Shown piece by piece: positions 16,288-25,634 of a stretch of 64,000 bases of DNA. Numbering within the stretch: the first letter of the stretch is position 1; every line of letters begins with the position of its first letter. The notes beneath the pieces are model-generated. The model ran no database searches. It had not been told where the DNA came from and saw only the letters and a program-made list of their open reading frames with translations. A program made the translations under genes and the position numbers. The DNA is from Gracilimonas amylolytica (GTDB lineage: Bacteria > Bacteroidota > Rhodothermia > Balneolales > Balneolaceae). The stretch covers positions 146,665-210,664 of the forward strand of contig NZ_PQBS01000035.1 in assembly GCF_002911695.1 (NCBI RefSeq). The letters are read 5' to 3'.

Positions 16288-18237
16288 ATATTTAAACCAG
16301 ACATCCATAAAGTCAGCTGCAATGTATCTAAGCGCTACATAGGCTCTCTGCCCCTGATCGTACAGTACCGTGTTGGACATCACATACAACAGGTCACTTT
16401 CAAATTGATACACCCGGGTATTGAAACTATCTGTATCAAATAGTGTAACCCTCCCATCGATGCGCAGTCTACGTGTTGGCTCAACCCGGAGATCCTGATA
16501 AATCAGAAATCCTGTTTCCCATTCCCCTCCGGCTTCCCTGTTTCGAACCAGTTCCAATCTTGACCTCAATCGAACATCCGGACTTACCTGATACTCAAGA
16601 TTCGTACGGATGCTTGAACGGGTCTCTTCTCCCATTCGGATCTGCTCGTTTCCCATTTCATTCAAGACCACATATTCATCATCCCTGGTTTCAGAACGTA
16701 TCAAAAAGTACACATTCAGGCTTCGGTTGAAATTGATCTCACTAAGCGCCAGTACATCGAAGCCTCCGGTGGGCTGTGAAGTACCAAATCGTGGGGCATT
16801 AAACTGATACTGATCAAAATAACCGCTCAGGATAATTTTAGGATTCAGAATATGCCTTAGGCCAACATAAAATCCTTCTTCATTTTGAGATCCTGATGAC
16901 TGTTCCCCAAATCCGCTTGCCAGAAATGACTGAAAATCTTTCTCATAATGCCTGTACGCAAGAGCCAGTTCCGAATTATCTCCAATGGGTGTTTCTACTC
17001 CCGCAATACCCCCAAACCCACCGTTCTCACTTCTGGCAAATTCACCAAATAAAAAACTGTTTCTGATCAACCCACGATAATCCACCCCAAATACGGAATG
17101 TTCTCTTCCTTCATAATCAAAGGCACTACTCAATAAAGTACCCTTATCAATGTAACTGCTGAACCGATTGTAGTATCCGGTCACCCCGATCAATCCAAGT
17201 CTCGAATCCACCCTAAGCCGGCCACCGGTCGTCATCTGGTAGATATTGTTTTTCCGACCCAATTCATTTTCGGTTCTGTGAAATCCGGTTGAGGTTGGGA
17301 AACGGGTGGTATCGATCCCGGTAACCGAAGCCGTTCTCGGCCGTTCAGAATAAAATCCGGTCAGTTCGATCTTATCACCATAAGAAGCCGCTACACCCCT
17401 GAAAAAATCCGTTTCCTGTGCCGAACTGTAAGGCTTGATCCCTCTTTCATTCTTGGAGATCGTTCCGACCACTTCCCTGCCCTTGCCAAAGGCTCCCCCG
17501 CTCCAAAGCACTAAACCTTGCCCAAAACTGAGGCTGTAATCCCCCACTACCAGTTCATTCAATTTCCCGTTATCAACCAGTGCTATGTGCCCGGAGTTGA
17601 AATCAAATCCTGTTACTCCATCCAACGGCTCTCCGGCATCTTTTTCCTGCGTAAAATTCACGGAGAGGTGATTGGTGTTCATCCTTATGCGGTGATAGTA
17701 TTTCATGGGTGAACCGAGGTAGCCTCCAAGACTATCAGGACGAATATACCCTTCGCTTTCCTGCAGATCCCGCTGGTAGCGTGAAAAGACCTCTACCCGT
17801 CTGTTTGCCAGCCAGTACTCCGGTCTTAAATACATGTCACGAAATCGTTCTCCGGATCCTCCTATGCTCACATAAGGTTGCATCCTTCTATAAGTAGCAG
17901 GACCAATACCGGATACTTCCAGCAACTCTTCTTTGGTTTCAAATGGCTTGGTTGACCGATAGTCAACAATGGCACGGGCGATCTTTAAATTGATACCCGG
18001 AATTTGAAGAAGGTCATCTAGTTTTCCTCTGTTTATGTTGATGGGATTTGCCGCAAGGTCTTCCAGAAATTGTGTAAGCTGTTCACCGGTTAAGCCTGAT
18101 TCTTCCGGATCCAATTCCTCAAACGCTTTTTCAAGTTGTTCTTCCACACTCGTGGAATCCTGAGAATAGGCTCTCTCAGGTACCATTCCGCAGGTCATGA
18201 CAAGACCTAAAGATATGATAGTTACACAATTCCTCAT
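16183..18237 (-). CDS. helix-hairpin-helix (ComEA-like) domain fused to an outer-membrane beta-barrel
   Basis: 684 residues. Signal peptide about 1-25. Residues about 62-122 hold two helix-hairpin-helix units (NINRGKLDDLLQIPGINLKIARAIV and KPFETKEELLEVSGIGPATYRRM), as in ComEA-type DNA-binding proteins. The remaining ~550 residues consist of alternating amphipathic strands with short turns and end in LQVRLLF, typical of a large outer-membrane barrel. Such proteins occur across Bacteroidota without an established role; DNA binding or uptake at the outer membrane is a possible inference. The stop codon of the gene at 18238 abuts this start directly, so both are co-transcribed. Confidence 0.82.
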   Translation of the reverse strand: MRNCVTIISLGLVMTCGMVPERAYSQDSTSVEEQLEKAFEELDPEESGLTGEQLTQFLEDLAANPININRGKLDDLLQIPGINLKIARAIVDYRSTKPFETKEELLEVSGIGPATYRRMQPYVSIGGSGERFRDMYLRPEYWLANRRVEVFSRYQRDLQESEGYIRPDSLGGYLGSPMKYYHRIRMNTNHLSVNFTQEKDAGEPLDGVTGFDFNSGHIALVDNGKLNELVVGDYSLSFGQGLVLWSGGAFGKGREVVGTISKNERGIKPYSSAQETDFFRGVAASYGDKIELTGFYSERPRTASVTGIDTTRFPTSTGFHRTENELGRKNNIYQMTTGGRLRVDSRLGLIGVTGYYNRFSSYIDKGTLLSSAFDYEGREHSVFGVDYRGLIRNSFLFGEFARSENGGFGGIAGVETPIGDNSELALAYRHYEKDFQSFLASGFGEQSSGSQNEEGFYVGLRHILNPKIILSGYFDQYQFNAPRFGTSQPTGGFDVLALSEINFNRSLNVYFLIRSETRDDEYVVLNEMGNEQIRMGEETRSSIRTNLEYQVSPDVRLRSRLELVRNREAGGEWETGFLIYQDLRVEPTRRLRIDGRVTLFDTDSFNTRVYQFESDLLYVMSNTVLYDQGQRAYVALRYIAADFMDVWFKYGVTVFEDRQTISSGLSETKGNVRNSIGLQVRLLF

Positions 18238-19068
18238 CTAAAATTTGATCATGAAATCTAAACCGGGACTAAATCCCAGTAACTCATGTTTTTGAACCGC
18301 TAAGTTGACGGCCCACATTTCCTGACTGAATCCGAACCCGCCTGAGAAGCTCAGCGGCTCTGTTGTCACGCCAATTCTGCCAAGCAAACCCTGAAAGATA
18401 TCAACCTCGATACCACCCCGGTAAGAAACCGGAAACCGAACATCTTTGGCCACATCAAATGCGAACAGGGCCAGTTCATTCATGCTGTAGCTAAAACCAA
18501 TGATAATATCCCGTGGCAGCTCCTCATCAATATCCTGATATTCCGGTTTGTTGACATTGCTGGAGCGGGCTCCTATCCAAAGATCTTCCGTCAATTCTGC
18601 AGCCAGGCCTACATCAACCCCCAACGCACCGCCTGAGCCATAGCCTGATCCATAGCCTGATCCAAATGAAATATGATTATAGTTGCCCGTTATGGCAAAA
18701 TGCAGCATTCGCCACTCGTGTTTATACGCTATGCGAACTCTCATTTCGTTGAACAGATTATCTCCGTAACGGTGAAAGCCAAATCCCGCTACACCGAATT
18801 TGGTGGGGATGGTTGCTGCAGCGGCCATATCCGTCAGTTCAGAAAAACCGTAATTCCTCAATCCATAAAAGCCTATGGATGTATTATCGGTATTGATGGT
18901 GGCCGGGTTGGCAAAAATAGCCCAGTTATTTTGAGGTAAGGCGACAGAAGTTTGCCCCATACCCAGACTCTTTGCTCCCATGATGAGTTGACCATGAACA
19001 GGAAACGAGAACAATGCTAAAATAATCCCGAAAGTTATTTTATATAGTATATGTTGTATTCGTATCAT
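18238..19068 (-). CDS. outer-membrane protein of the PorV/PorQ-FadL-like type
   Basis: 276 residues with a signal peptide (about 1-26, ending VHGQ). The mature start LIMGAKSLGMGQTSVAL, followed by NWAIFANPATI, is the typical opening of PorV/PorQ and UPF0164 barrels, and the rest shows regular amphipathic strands. PorV-type proteins bind T9SS cargo or accompany surface lipoproteins; whether this short member does so is not known. A short Gly-Ser-Gly-Tyr tandem repeat lies near residues 135-146. It is transcribed with the HhH-barrel gene and is divergent from porD with only 21 bp between the start codons. Confidence 0.72.
   Translation of the reverse strand: MIRIQHILYKITFGIILALFSFPVHGQLIMGAKSLGMGQTSVALPQNNWAIFANPATINTDNTSIGFYGLRNYGFSELTDMAAAATIPTKFGVAGFGFHRYGDNLFNEMRVRIAYKHEWRMLHFAITGNYNHISFGSGYGSGYGSGGALGVDVGLAAELTEDLWIGARSSNVNKPEYQDIDEELPRDIIIGFSYSMNELALFAFDVAKDVRFPVSYRGGIEVDIFQGLLGRIGVTTEPLSFSGGFGFSQEMWAVNLAVQKHELLGFSPGLDFMIKF
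18631..18666 (-). repeat. 12-bp tandem repeat inside the PorV-like gene
   Basis: Three consecutive 12-bp units of the form gcctgaNccata encode a GSGY-type repeat in the barrel. The first two units differ by one base and the third is slightly degenerate. Slippage here would add or remove four residues without a frameshift. Confidence 0.75.
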
Positions 19069-19089
19069 TGAGAAACAATAAATACTTAT

Positions 19090-20016
19090 ATGAAGACCCC
19101 TCTATTTTTTAATAATGTAATAAAGACGATCCTATTTTGCGGAGTATTTTTTGTCTTTTTGACATTTGAAGGAAGGGCTCAGGAGCTTAATTGCACGGTT
19201 GAGGTCAACACAGATCGCCTTGAAGGCTCTTCCTATCAGTACTTAAGTAACCTGAAGCCGGATATTGAAGAATATCTGAACGAACATAACTGGACTGAAA
19301 TTGACTATCAGAATCACGAACGAATAGAATGCCTGATGCAGATAGTGATCGTCAGTGGAACATCCAATTACTTGTTTAGTGCCGAAACGGTGATACAGGT
19401 CCAGCGCCCCATCTACAATACCACGAATAAAACCTCAACACTACTGATCAGCGACAACGGCTGGCAATTCAGCTATCCTGAAGGGCGCACGATGATCCAT
19501 GATGAATTACAGTTTGACGACCTGACCGGGTTTCTGGACTTTTACAGTTATGTGATGCTCGGATATGATTTTGATACTTTTTCTGAACTGGGTGGCTCCG
19601 AGTATTTTGTCAGAGCTCAAAATATTTTAAACCTGGCACAGACCACCAACGCAGCCGGATGGAGCCGCAACTCAAACAATCAGCGAAACCGAAACACACT
19701 GATCAGTGATCTGACTTCAGGAAGCTACAACGCATTGCGCAGAGCATACTATAGCTATCATCGGCTCGGACTGGATACCTTTATTGACTCACCCGAGCAG
19801 GCACGACAACAAATTTTAACAACCCTCCGGAACATTCAAACGGCTAAACGGCGGTCAACAAGTAACTGGCTCTATGATATCTTTTTTGATGCCAAAGCCC
19901 GTGAAATAGCCGGTATTTTTCAGTCTGCCCCGCGCGATGTACGCCTGGAGGCCTACAACATTTTACGACAAACCGATCAGGGACATTTAAGTGAATACGA
20001 AAGCCTTCAGAACTAA
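19090..20016 (+). CDS. porD: type IX secretion system protein PorD (DUF4835)
   Basis: 308 residues with a signal peptide (ends GRAQ, about residue 31). The mature N-terminus ELNCTVEVN, the central VIQVQRPIYNTTNKT segment, the FYSYVMLGYDFDTFSELGGSEYF block and YRRAYYSYHRLGLDTF-like region (RRAYYSYHRLGLDTF) match DUF4835/PorD of Bacteroidota. PorD is required for type IX secretion in Porphyromonas, with an unclear biochemical role. It supports the T9SS sorting domain found at 2085-3734. The start codon is 21 bp from the divergent barrel gene. Confidence 0.88.
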   Translation: MKTPLFFNNVIKTILFCGVFFVFLTFEGRAQELNCTVEVNTDRLEGSSYQYLSNLKPDIEEYLNEHNWTEIDYQNHERIECLMQIVIVSGTSNYLFSAETVIQVQRPIYNTTNKTSTLLISDNGWQFSYPEGRTMIHDELQFDDLTGFLDFYSYVMLGYDFDTFSELGGSEYFVRAQNILNLAQTTNAAGWSRNSNNQRNRNTLISDLTSGSYNALRRAYYSYHRLGLDTFIDSPEQARQQILTTLRNIQTAKRRSTSNWLYDIFFDAKAREIAGIFQSAPRDVRLEAYNILRQTDQGHLSEYESLQN

Positions 20017-20099
20017 GATATTTGTATCATGGTTTTGTATATTGGGCGCCCAAAAAAGCGGTTCCATAACTGAAATTTTCAAGCTGAAATCAGAATAGA

Positions 20100-20870
20100 A
20101 TGAAATTTTACGTATGTATAAAAATGGTGCCCGACGTGTACGCACCATTACAGATCAAAGACGGACAACTAATTCAGGATGCAGACCGGATGGTGTTAAA
20201 TGCCTACGATGCCTCCGCCGTTGAAGAAGCCCTTGTTTTAAAGGAAAAGCATGGCGGTGAAGTTGAAGTTGTTTGCATTGGTGCTTCCAAAGCGTCCGAA
20301 ACCATCAGAAAAGCATTGGCTATGGGAGCTGACAAGGCAACTCATATTGTGACTTCCGGTGATGAAGCCTATGATTCCGGATCATACGCACGGGTTTTAG
20401 CCAAATTCTTTGAAGACAAAAAGTACGATGTACTTTCGCTTGGAAAGCAATCTCAGGATACGGACGCCGGACTAACCGGAAGCATGCTCGCTGAATTGCT
20501 GAACCTTCCGTACACAACAAACGCTGTTGGACTGGAAGCTGAAGACGGTAAACTGATCGTGAAACGACAGGGTGATACCGGACAGGAAATGATCGAGCTG
20601 CCAACACCATGTGCAGTTACCTGCTCTAACGATATGAACGAACCGCGTATCCCAAACCTAAAAGGTATTATGGCCTCCAAGCGGAAGCCTATGGAACAGG
20701 TTGAATTATCCGATCTCGGACTGAGTGAAGACGAATTAACGGCTAATACCAATGTTCTTGGTTATGAAGAAAAACCTGAACGGGAAGCCGGTAAAAAATA
20801 TGAAGGCGAAGCTGAAGAGATCGCCCGCGAAGTTGCACAATTGCTTGACACCGAAGCTAACGTGATATAG
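20100..20870 (+). CDS. etfB: electron transfer flavoprotein beta subunit (FixA-like)
   Basis: 256 residues. KFYVCIKMVPD at the start, the VLNAYDASAVEEALVLKEKHGGEV block, GKQSQDTDAGLTG and the RRQG-type core segment followed by CAVTCSNDMNEPR are standard ETF beta features. With EtfA it forms the FAD/AMP or FAD/FAD heterodimer that passes electrons to the FixC quinone oxidoreductase encoded two genes downstream. It is the first of four co-oriented genes making up FixABCX. Whether this ETF bifurcates electrons cannot be decided by eye. Confidence 0.95.
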   Translation: MKFYVCIKMVPDVYAPLQIKDGQLIQDADRMVLNAYDASAVEEALVLKEKHGGEVEVVCIGASKASETIRKALAMGADKATHIVTSGDEAYDSGSYARVLAKFFEDKKYDVLSLGKQSQDTDAGLTGSMLAELLNLPYTTNAVGLEAEDGKLIVKRQGDTGQEMIELPTPCAVTCSNDMNEPRIPNLKGIMASKRKPMEQVELSDLGLSEDELTANTNVLGYEEKPEREAGKKYEGEAEEIAREVAQLLDTEANVI

Positions 20871-20978
20871 ATCCTGTTAAATGTGTGATATTGAGGTTAT
20901 ACGGGTTTCACCCCGATCAACCTTCTCCATTTAACATCGAAATAAGCCAACAAATTTTTTAAAACCACGAGAAATCGA

Positions 20979-21953
20979 ATGAGTACTATTTTAACACACA
21001 TCGCCATTGCTGACGGCAAGATCAAACGTTCATCATTAGAAGTACTTTCACACTGCAAGCAGCTTGCGGACCAGAACGGACACACAGTTGAAGCCGTGGT
21101 TGTGGACGCTAATGCCTCTTCCTTTGTTGAGGGAATTCAAAAATACGGAGCGTCGAAAGTTTATGTTGTTGAGGATCCGATCTTCAAGAACCACATGAAC
21201 ACTCCTCTGCTTAAAGCCCTTGCAAATGTCATGGAAGCTGCAAATCCTGCTGTATTTGCCTTTGCATCCACCGAAGGAACCAAAGATATTTTAGGAGCCC
21301 TGGCAGCCAATCGAAATGCAGCGGTACTTCCGGATGTATCTTCTTTTGAGTTGATCGACGGAGGCATCAAAGCCAAACGGCCGGTAATGGCTGCAAAGAT
21401 CATTGCAAGCACTGAAGCTAAAGGTGACACCGTACTCGTCTCGGTTCGTTCCGGTTCATACGACCTTATCGAAAATGAAACCTCAGCGGAAACTGTAAAT
21501 ATTGATTTCAGTATGGAAGATGGCGAACTGAAAGCCACTCTTAAGGAGATCATTTCCGCTTCCGGCGACACTATTGACCTTAACGAAGCGGAAGCCATTG
21601 TGGCAGCAGGCCGGGGTGTTAAAGATGAAGAAGGGCAAAAACTGATCTCTGAACTGGCAGAATTGCTAAATGCCGGAATCGGTGCTTCACGAGCGCTGAC
21701 AGAAGCCGGAGTGTATGACCCTAGTCTTCAGATCGGGCAGACCGGTAAAGTGGTTTCCCCACAGCTTTATATTGCCGTCGGTATCTCAGGTGCTATTCAG
21801 CACGTGGCCGGAATGGCGAACTCTAAAGTGATCGTTGCCATCAACAAAGACCCTGATGCGCCGATCTTTGAGATCGCAGATTATGGAATTGTCGGAGACT
21901 TATACAAAGTACTCCCTCCTTTTATCGACGAGTTGAAAAAAATTAAAAATTAG
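20979..21953 (+). CDS. etfA: electron transfer flavoprotein alpha subunit (FixB-like)
   Basis: 324 residues. The C-terminal FAD-binding domain is complete: AGRGVKDEEG (about 208-217), GASRALTEAG, QIGQTGKVVSPQLYIAVGISGAIQH and ADYGIVGDLYKVLP. It pairs with EtfB and binds the FAD that shuttles electrons to FixC. A 108-bp gap separates it from etfB, and an 84-bp gap containing a hairpin separates it from fixC. Confidence 0.96.
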   Translation: MSTILTHIAIADGKIKRSSLEVLSHCKQLADQNGHTVEAVVVDANASSFVEGIQKYGASKVYVVEDPIFKNHMNTPLLKALANVMEAANPAVFAFASTEGTKDILGALAANRNAAVLPDVSSFELIDGGIKAKRPVMAAKIIASTEAKGDTVLVSVRSGSYDLIENETSAETVNIDFSMEDGELKATLKEIISASGDTIDLNEAEAIVAAGRGVKDEEGQKLISELAELLNAGIGASRALTEAGVYDPSLQIGQTGKVVSPQLYIAVGISGAIQHVAGMANSKVIVAINKDPDAPIFEIADYGIVGDLYKVLPPFIDELKKIKN

Positions 21954-21967
21954 TGCCGAGTGTTTAT

Positions 21968-22007
21968 TTTTGAGTGATGTGTTGAAACCAACACCAAACA
22001 CTCAAAA
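21968..22007 (+). other. stem-loop between etfA and fixC
   Basis: TTTTGAGTG (21968-21976) pairs with CACTCAAAA (21999-22007), and inside it GTGTTG (21979-21984) pairs with CAACAC (21989-21994). No long T run follows, so an mRNA-processing or translation-tuning hairpin is more likely than a terminator. The role is inference. Confidence 0.5.
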
Positions 22008-22037
22008 CTTTTCACTAATAACTCAAAACTACTCCCT

Positions 22038-23363
22038 ATGGACGAAAAGTTTGATTGTATCGTAATTGGTGGAGGTGTAGCGGGATTGGCTGCAGCCATG
22101 ACCCTAGCCCGAAATAACATGAAATTCCTGCTCATTGAGCGGGGCGAATTTGCAGGATCCAAAAATGTATCCGGCGGGGTTTTGTGGGGCAGCGACCTCG
22201 CGAAACTTGTTCCTAACTACTGGGAAGAAGAAGACGGCGGATGGGAACGGTTCATCAACCACCGACGATTGACTCTCATGGACGAGCAATCAGCTTTTAC
22301 CATCGATTTCAAATCATCTCACTTCAACGAAACGCCTTATACCGGCGTGGTGGTTCTTCGGTCAAAATTTGATAACTGGCTATCCGGTAAGGTTCAGGAA
22401 GCCATCGATGCCTCCGACTACGCCATGGATTCCTTCATTGCCACTAACATCAAGGTGGATGAAGTGATCATGGAAAATGACAAGGCCGTAGGTATTCGCA
22501 CGGGCGAAGATGAATTCCACGCTGATTCAGTGATCATAGCTGAGGGTGTGAATAACCTACTTACCCGTCAGGTGGGTCTTCAGGATAAATATGTACCTGC
22601 CGACCACATGCTGACCGGTATCAAGGAGATCATACGATTCGATCAGGAAGTACTTGAGCAGAAATTTCAGCTGAACGGCCTCAGTGGCATGAGTAATGAG
22701 TTTGTCGGTTCAGCCACTGATGGTGTTGAAGGCGGTGGATTCCTTTATACCAACCGTGACACTATTTCACTTGGGCTGGTGCTCAGCATCAAAGATATGC
22801 GTGAGAAGAAAAAAAGTCCGCATGATGTTCTGAATCATTTCAAAACACATCCCGCCATTGCTGACATCATCAAAGATGGTGAAGTTGTGGAATACTCGGC
22901 TCACGTGGTATCATCCGGAGACAGCCGGGTTATGCCTAAGGAATTATACAAAGACGGTATTCTGCTAGCCGGAGAATCAGCCAACTTGTTAATGAATGCG
23001 GGTAAAGCCATTCAGGGAATGGATTATGCCATGCGCTCCGGAATTCTGGCGGCTGAAACGATCGTTAAAGCCAAAGAGAAAGGGGACTTCAGCTCAGCAA
23101 CGCTGAAAGAATATCGTTCAGCAATGGATCAGAGTTATGTCATGAAAGACATTAACGGATTCCAGGACGCCGTTCACCTCCTTCATACTGAAACCATGCA
23201 GCAGAAAGTGCCAAACCTTCTGTGTGATTTCGGCCGACAGTTCTTTACCATCAAAAATGAACCAACACCGAAATCTAAAGATATGCTGAAGGGCGCTGTT
23301 AAACGGCATGCTTCCTTCTGGGAATTAGCAAAACTTGGCTTCAAAGCCGGTAAATCACTGTAA
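22038..23363 (+). CDS. fixC: FixC-type electron transfer flavoprotein-quinone oxidoreductase
   Basis: 441 residues. The N-terminal dinucleotide fold is VIGGGVAGLAAAMTLAR (about 9-25), followed by ERGEFAGSKNVSGGVLWG, the classic FixC/ETF-QO signature. The C-terminal half has GILLAGESANLLMNAGKAIQGMDYAMRSG, the second FAD-contact region (as separate blocks). The protein lacks the fused ferredoxin domain of mitochondrial ETF-QO, which is supplied separately by FixX downstream. It passes electrons from ETF to quinone at the membrane. Adjacent genes etfB, etfA and fixX complete the complex. Confidence 0.94.
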   Translation: MDEKFDCIVIGGGVAGLAAAMTLARNNMKFLLIERGEFAGSKNVSGGVLWGSDLAKLVPNYWEEEDGGWERFINHRRLTLMDEQSAFTIDFKSSHFNETPYTGVVVLRSKFDNWLSGKVQEAIDASDYAMDSFIATNIKVDEVIMENDKAVGIRTGEDEFHADSVIIAEGVNNLLTRQVGLQDKYVPADHMLTGIKEIIRFDQEVLEQKFQLNGLSGMSNEFVGSATDGVEGGGFLYTNRDTISLGLVLSIKDMREKKKSPHDVLNHFKTHPAIADIIKDGEVVEYSAHVVSSGDSRVMPKELYKDGILLAGESANLLMNAGKAIQGMDYAMRSGILAAETIVKAKEKGDFSSATLKEYRSAMDQSYVMKDINGFQDAVHLLHTETMQQKVPNLLCDFGRQFFTIKNEPTPKSKDMLKGAVKRHASFWELAKLGFKAGKSL

Positions 23364-23392
23364 GTGTAAGGTCTAAAGGATATATAACCGCT

Positions 23393-23695
23393 ATGAAAAA
23401 TCTTAAATTAACCGAACGACTCGGACTTGTAAGCTACCGTAATCAGTCAAAATCTGAGATCAAACCACATATTGTAGTGGATACGGATGTATGTAACTCA
23501 ACCTGCCCGCATAAATGTACAACCTGGGTATGCCCGGCCAACTGCTACACGATGGATGACAACGATCAGGTCCATTTTCAGGTAGAAGATTGCATCGAGT
23601 GTGGCACCTGTATGTATGCTTGTGATCAGGGAGCCGTTGACTGGAACTTCCCGGATCCTGAGATCGGTCGTGGTGTAACCTGGAATTTCGGTTAA
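23393..23695 (+). CDS. fixX: FixX ferredoxin-like protein
   Basis: 100 residues, the usual FixX size. Cys-rich segments CNSTCPHKC, VCPANC and CIECGTCMYAC carry the ligands for its iron-sulfur cluster, and the terminal VDWNFPDPEIGRGVTWNFG-like tail (split here around residues 82-100) with NFP and GV.W.FG is diagnostic of FixX. It forms a complex with FixC. It starts 29 bp after fixC and ends the four-gene set. Confidence 0.94.
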   Translation: MKNLKLTERLGLVSYRNQSKSEIKPHIVVDTDVCNSTCPHKCTTWVCPANCYTMDDNDQVHFQVEDCIECGTCMYACDQGAVDWNFPDPEIGRGVTWNFG

Positions 23696-23783
23696 CCCAT
23701 TCAATCCTACTTATTTCGTAACAAATCTCATAAAATTTCCGTAGTTATATGCATTAGGGCATAAAATAAATTCGGAAATAACT

Positions 23784-25550
23784 ATGAGATCATTCAACCT
23801 TTACGCCTGTCTGTTTTTACTGATAGGCGTTTTTCTTCCTCTATCTGATATTTCAGCAAAAGAATATTCCATCCCTGAAATTCAGGTTGATGTTCAGATC
23901 AACGCAGATGGCACCATAACCATCACTGAACATCGAACCTATGTTTATGATGGCAGCTATACCTGGGCAAATTATCGACTGCCAAAATCAGGGTACTCCG
24001 CTATTCGTGATATTTCCGTATCGGAAAATGGGGAGTCATACACTAATCTGAATACCGAGGAACCCGGAACCTTTTTGGTGGAAGAATCGGACGAGGCATA
24101 CAATATCGTATGGCATTATCGTGCAGATGATGAAACCCGTACCTACAGCATTACCTACACCCTTGAAAATGCTGTGGTAATAGGTCCCGATTGGAGTGAA
24201 TTCTATTGGACCTATGCTGCTGCCGGACGGGAGAAATCCACAGACCAAATGGAAATTTTGGTTCAGTTACCCGAATTGGTCACACTTTCTGACCTGCACT
24301 ACTGGGTACGTGAACCGGCATGGAGTATGGACGGCACACCGTTTGATAACGGATTTCAATTTTCGGGACAAAACATAGGTCGTGATCAGTCTGTGGTCAT
24401 TCGCACTTTATTTCCCTCCTCGGTATTTGATGAAAATCTCATCCAGATCTCAGACCCCACTTTCACCCTAGAACAGGCGGAGAACGAAGAAACAGCCTAT
24501 CGTGAGAAATTACGTCTGGCAGCTGAAGATGAACAGCGCCGGAAAAATGCTGCAATTGAATACTCTATTATTCTGGCGGGTCTCAGTTTGATCGCCTTTA
24601 TTCTCATTTACCGGAAATATGGATTACGCCACAAAATGCACATATCCGTTTCGGAAAGTATCATGCTGCCCGGACGCGAAAAACCGGCCGCCATTGGTTG
24701 GTTACTGATGAACCGAACCGTGACCACCGGACATATGATCGCTACCCTGCTCGACCTGGCAAGAATGGGCTATTTTGAACTCAAGGAAAATGAAGCGGAA
24801 GAAGAAGGGTTCTTTTCATCAAAAGACAACTACTATACGATTCACTCCAAAAATTCAGACCCAAAAGAAAATGAACTCACAGAATTTGAGGTTAGTCTTC
24901 TGAATTTTGTGAATAAAAGGATCTCCTCTGATGGTAATAAATTTGATGAGATCTTTAATTTTCAGAAATCTGAAGCTTCTAAATGGTTCTATGCCTGGAA
25001 GAAAAAATTAAAGAAATATTGTGACTCCAAGGAGTGGATCGATAAAGAAAGTTACAAGGGTATGTACTGGAATCTGGGCGTTCAATTTGTGATCGAAGGG
25101 GTTGCCTTGGCCGGGATCTTCTTCATTCATCCATTGATGGCTATGGCTCTTGCCGGCACCTTTATCATGATGGTCCTTTCGTTGACTATAATACGAAAAA
25201 CCCCTAAAGGGGAAGAGACTTACAAACGTTGGAAAGCCTACCAAAATGCACTGAAAAACGCTAAAGAACATACGATCAGTGAAGAACACCTGGGCCGGCA
25301 TTTCATTTTTTCCATCGCTTTAGGTTTGGGCAAGCAACAGATCGAACCGATATTTGAGCAACACCCGGGTGCGGCAACCTCGTTGTATTGGATCGTGATA
25401 CTGCCCGGAACCACATCATCACCTGCTGAAATAGCCGGCTCATTTTCAAACCTTGCAGCAACAGCCACAACTTCTGCTTCAGGCGGTAGTTTTAGTGGCG
25501 GGGCTTCAGCCGGATCGGCCGGTGGAGGTGCTTCAGGTGGGGCAGGTTAA
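23784..25550 (+). CDS. DUF2207 membrane protein
   Basis: 588 residues. Signal peptide about 1-25. The extracytoplasmic DUF2207 domain (about 28-250) starts VDVQINADGTITITEHRTYVYDG. Transmembrane segments lie near 260-280 and 425-470, and a cytoplasmic middle region follows the first. The last ~25 residues are a low-complexity Gly/Ser/Ala tail (GGSFSGGASAGSAGGGASGG), a regular feature of this family. The function of DUF2207 proteins is unknown; envelope stress or surface assembly roles have been suggested by context only. It is monocistronic here. Confidence 0.88.
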   Translation: MRSFNLYACLFLLIGVFLPLSDISAKEYSIPEIQVDVQINADGTITITEHRTYVYDGSYTWANYRLPKSGYSAIRDISVSENGESYTNLNTEEPGTFLVEESDEAYNIVWHYRADDETRTYSITYTLENAVVIGPDWSEFYWTYAAAGREKSTDQMEILVQLPELVTLSDLHYWVREPAWSMDGTPFDNGFQFSGQNIGRDQSVVIRTLFPSSVFDENLIQISDPTFTLEQAENEETAYREKLRLAAEDEQRRKNAAIEYSIILAGLSLIAFILIYRKYGLRHKMHISVSESIMLPGREKPAAIGWLLMNRTVTTGHMIATLLDLARMGYFELKENEAEEEGFFSSKDNYYTIHSKNSDPKENELTEFEVSLLNFVNKRISSDGNKFDEIFNFQKSEASKWFYAWKKKLKKYCDSKEWIDKESYKGMYWNLGVQFVIEGVALAGIFFIHPLMAMALAGTFIMMVLSLTIIRKTPKGEETYKRWKAYQNALKNAKEHTISEEHLGRHFIFSIALGLGKQQIEPIFEQHPGAATSLYWIVILPGTTSSPAEIAGSFSNLAATATTSASGGSFSGGASAGSAGGGASGGAG

Positions 25551-25569
25551 AAAGATTTTTTTGTGACAA

Positions 25570-25594
25570 CTCTTTTGGAACAAAGAGAATTTTA
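25570..25594 (+). terminator. weak hairpin terminator after the DUF2207 gene
   Basis: CTCTTT (25570-25575) pairs with AAAGAG (25582-25587) around a six-base loop, followed by AATTTTAA. The stem is short, so efficiency is uncertain. Confidence 0.45.
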
Positions 25595-25634
25595 ACGTGT
25601 TCAAGTATCTGAACCCCAAACAAATACTATCACG

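Noticed and set aside
21161-21598. 145-codon minus-strand frame across etfA
   Set aside because: Low-complexity Ser/Ala-rich shadow of a clear etfA gene.
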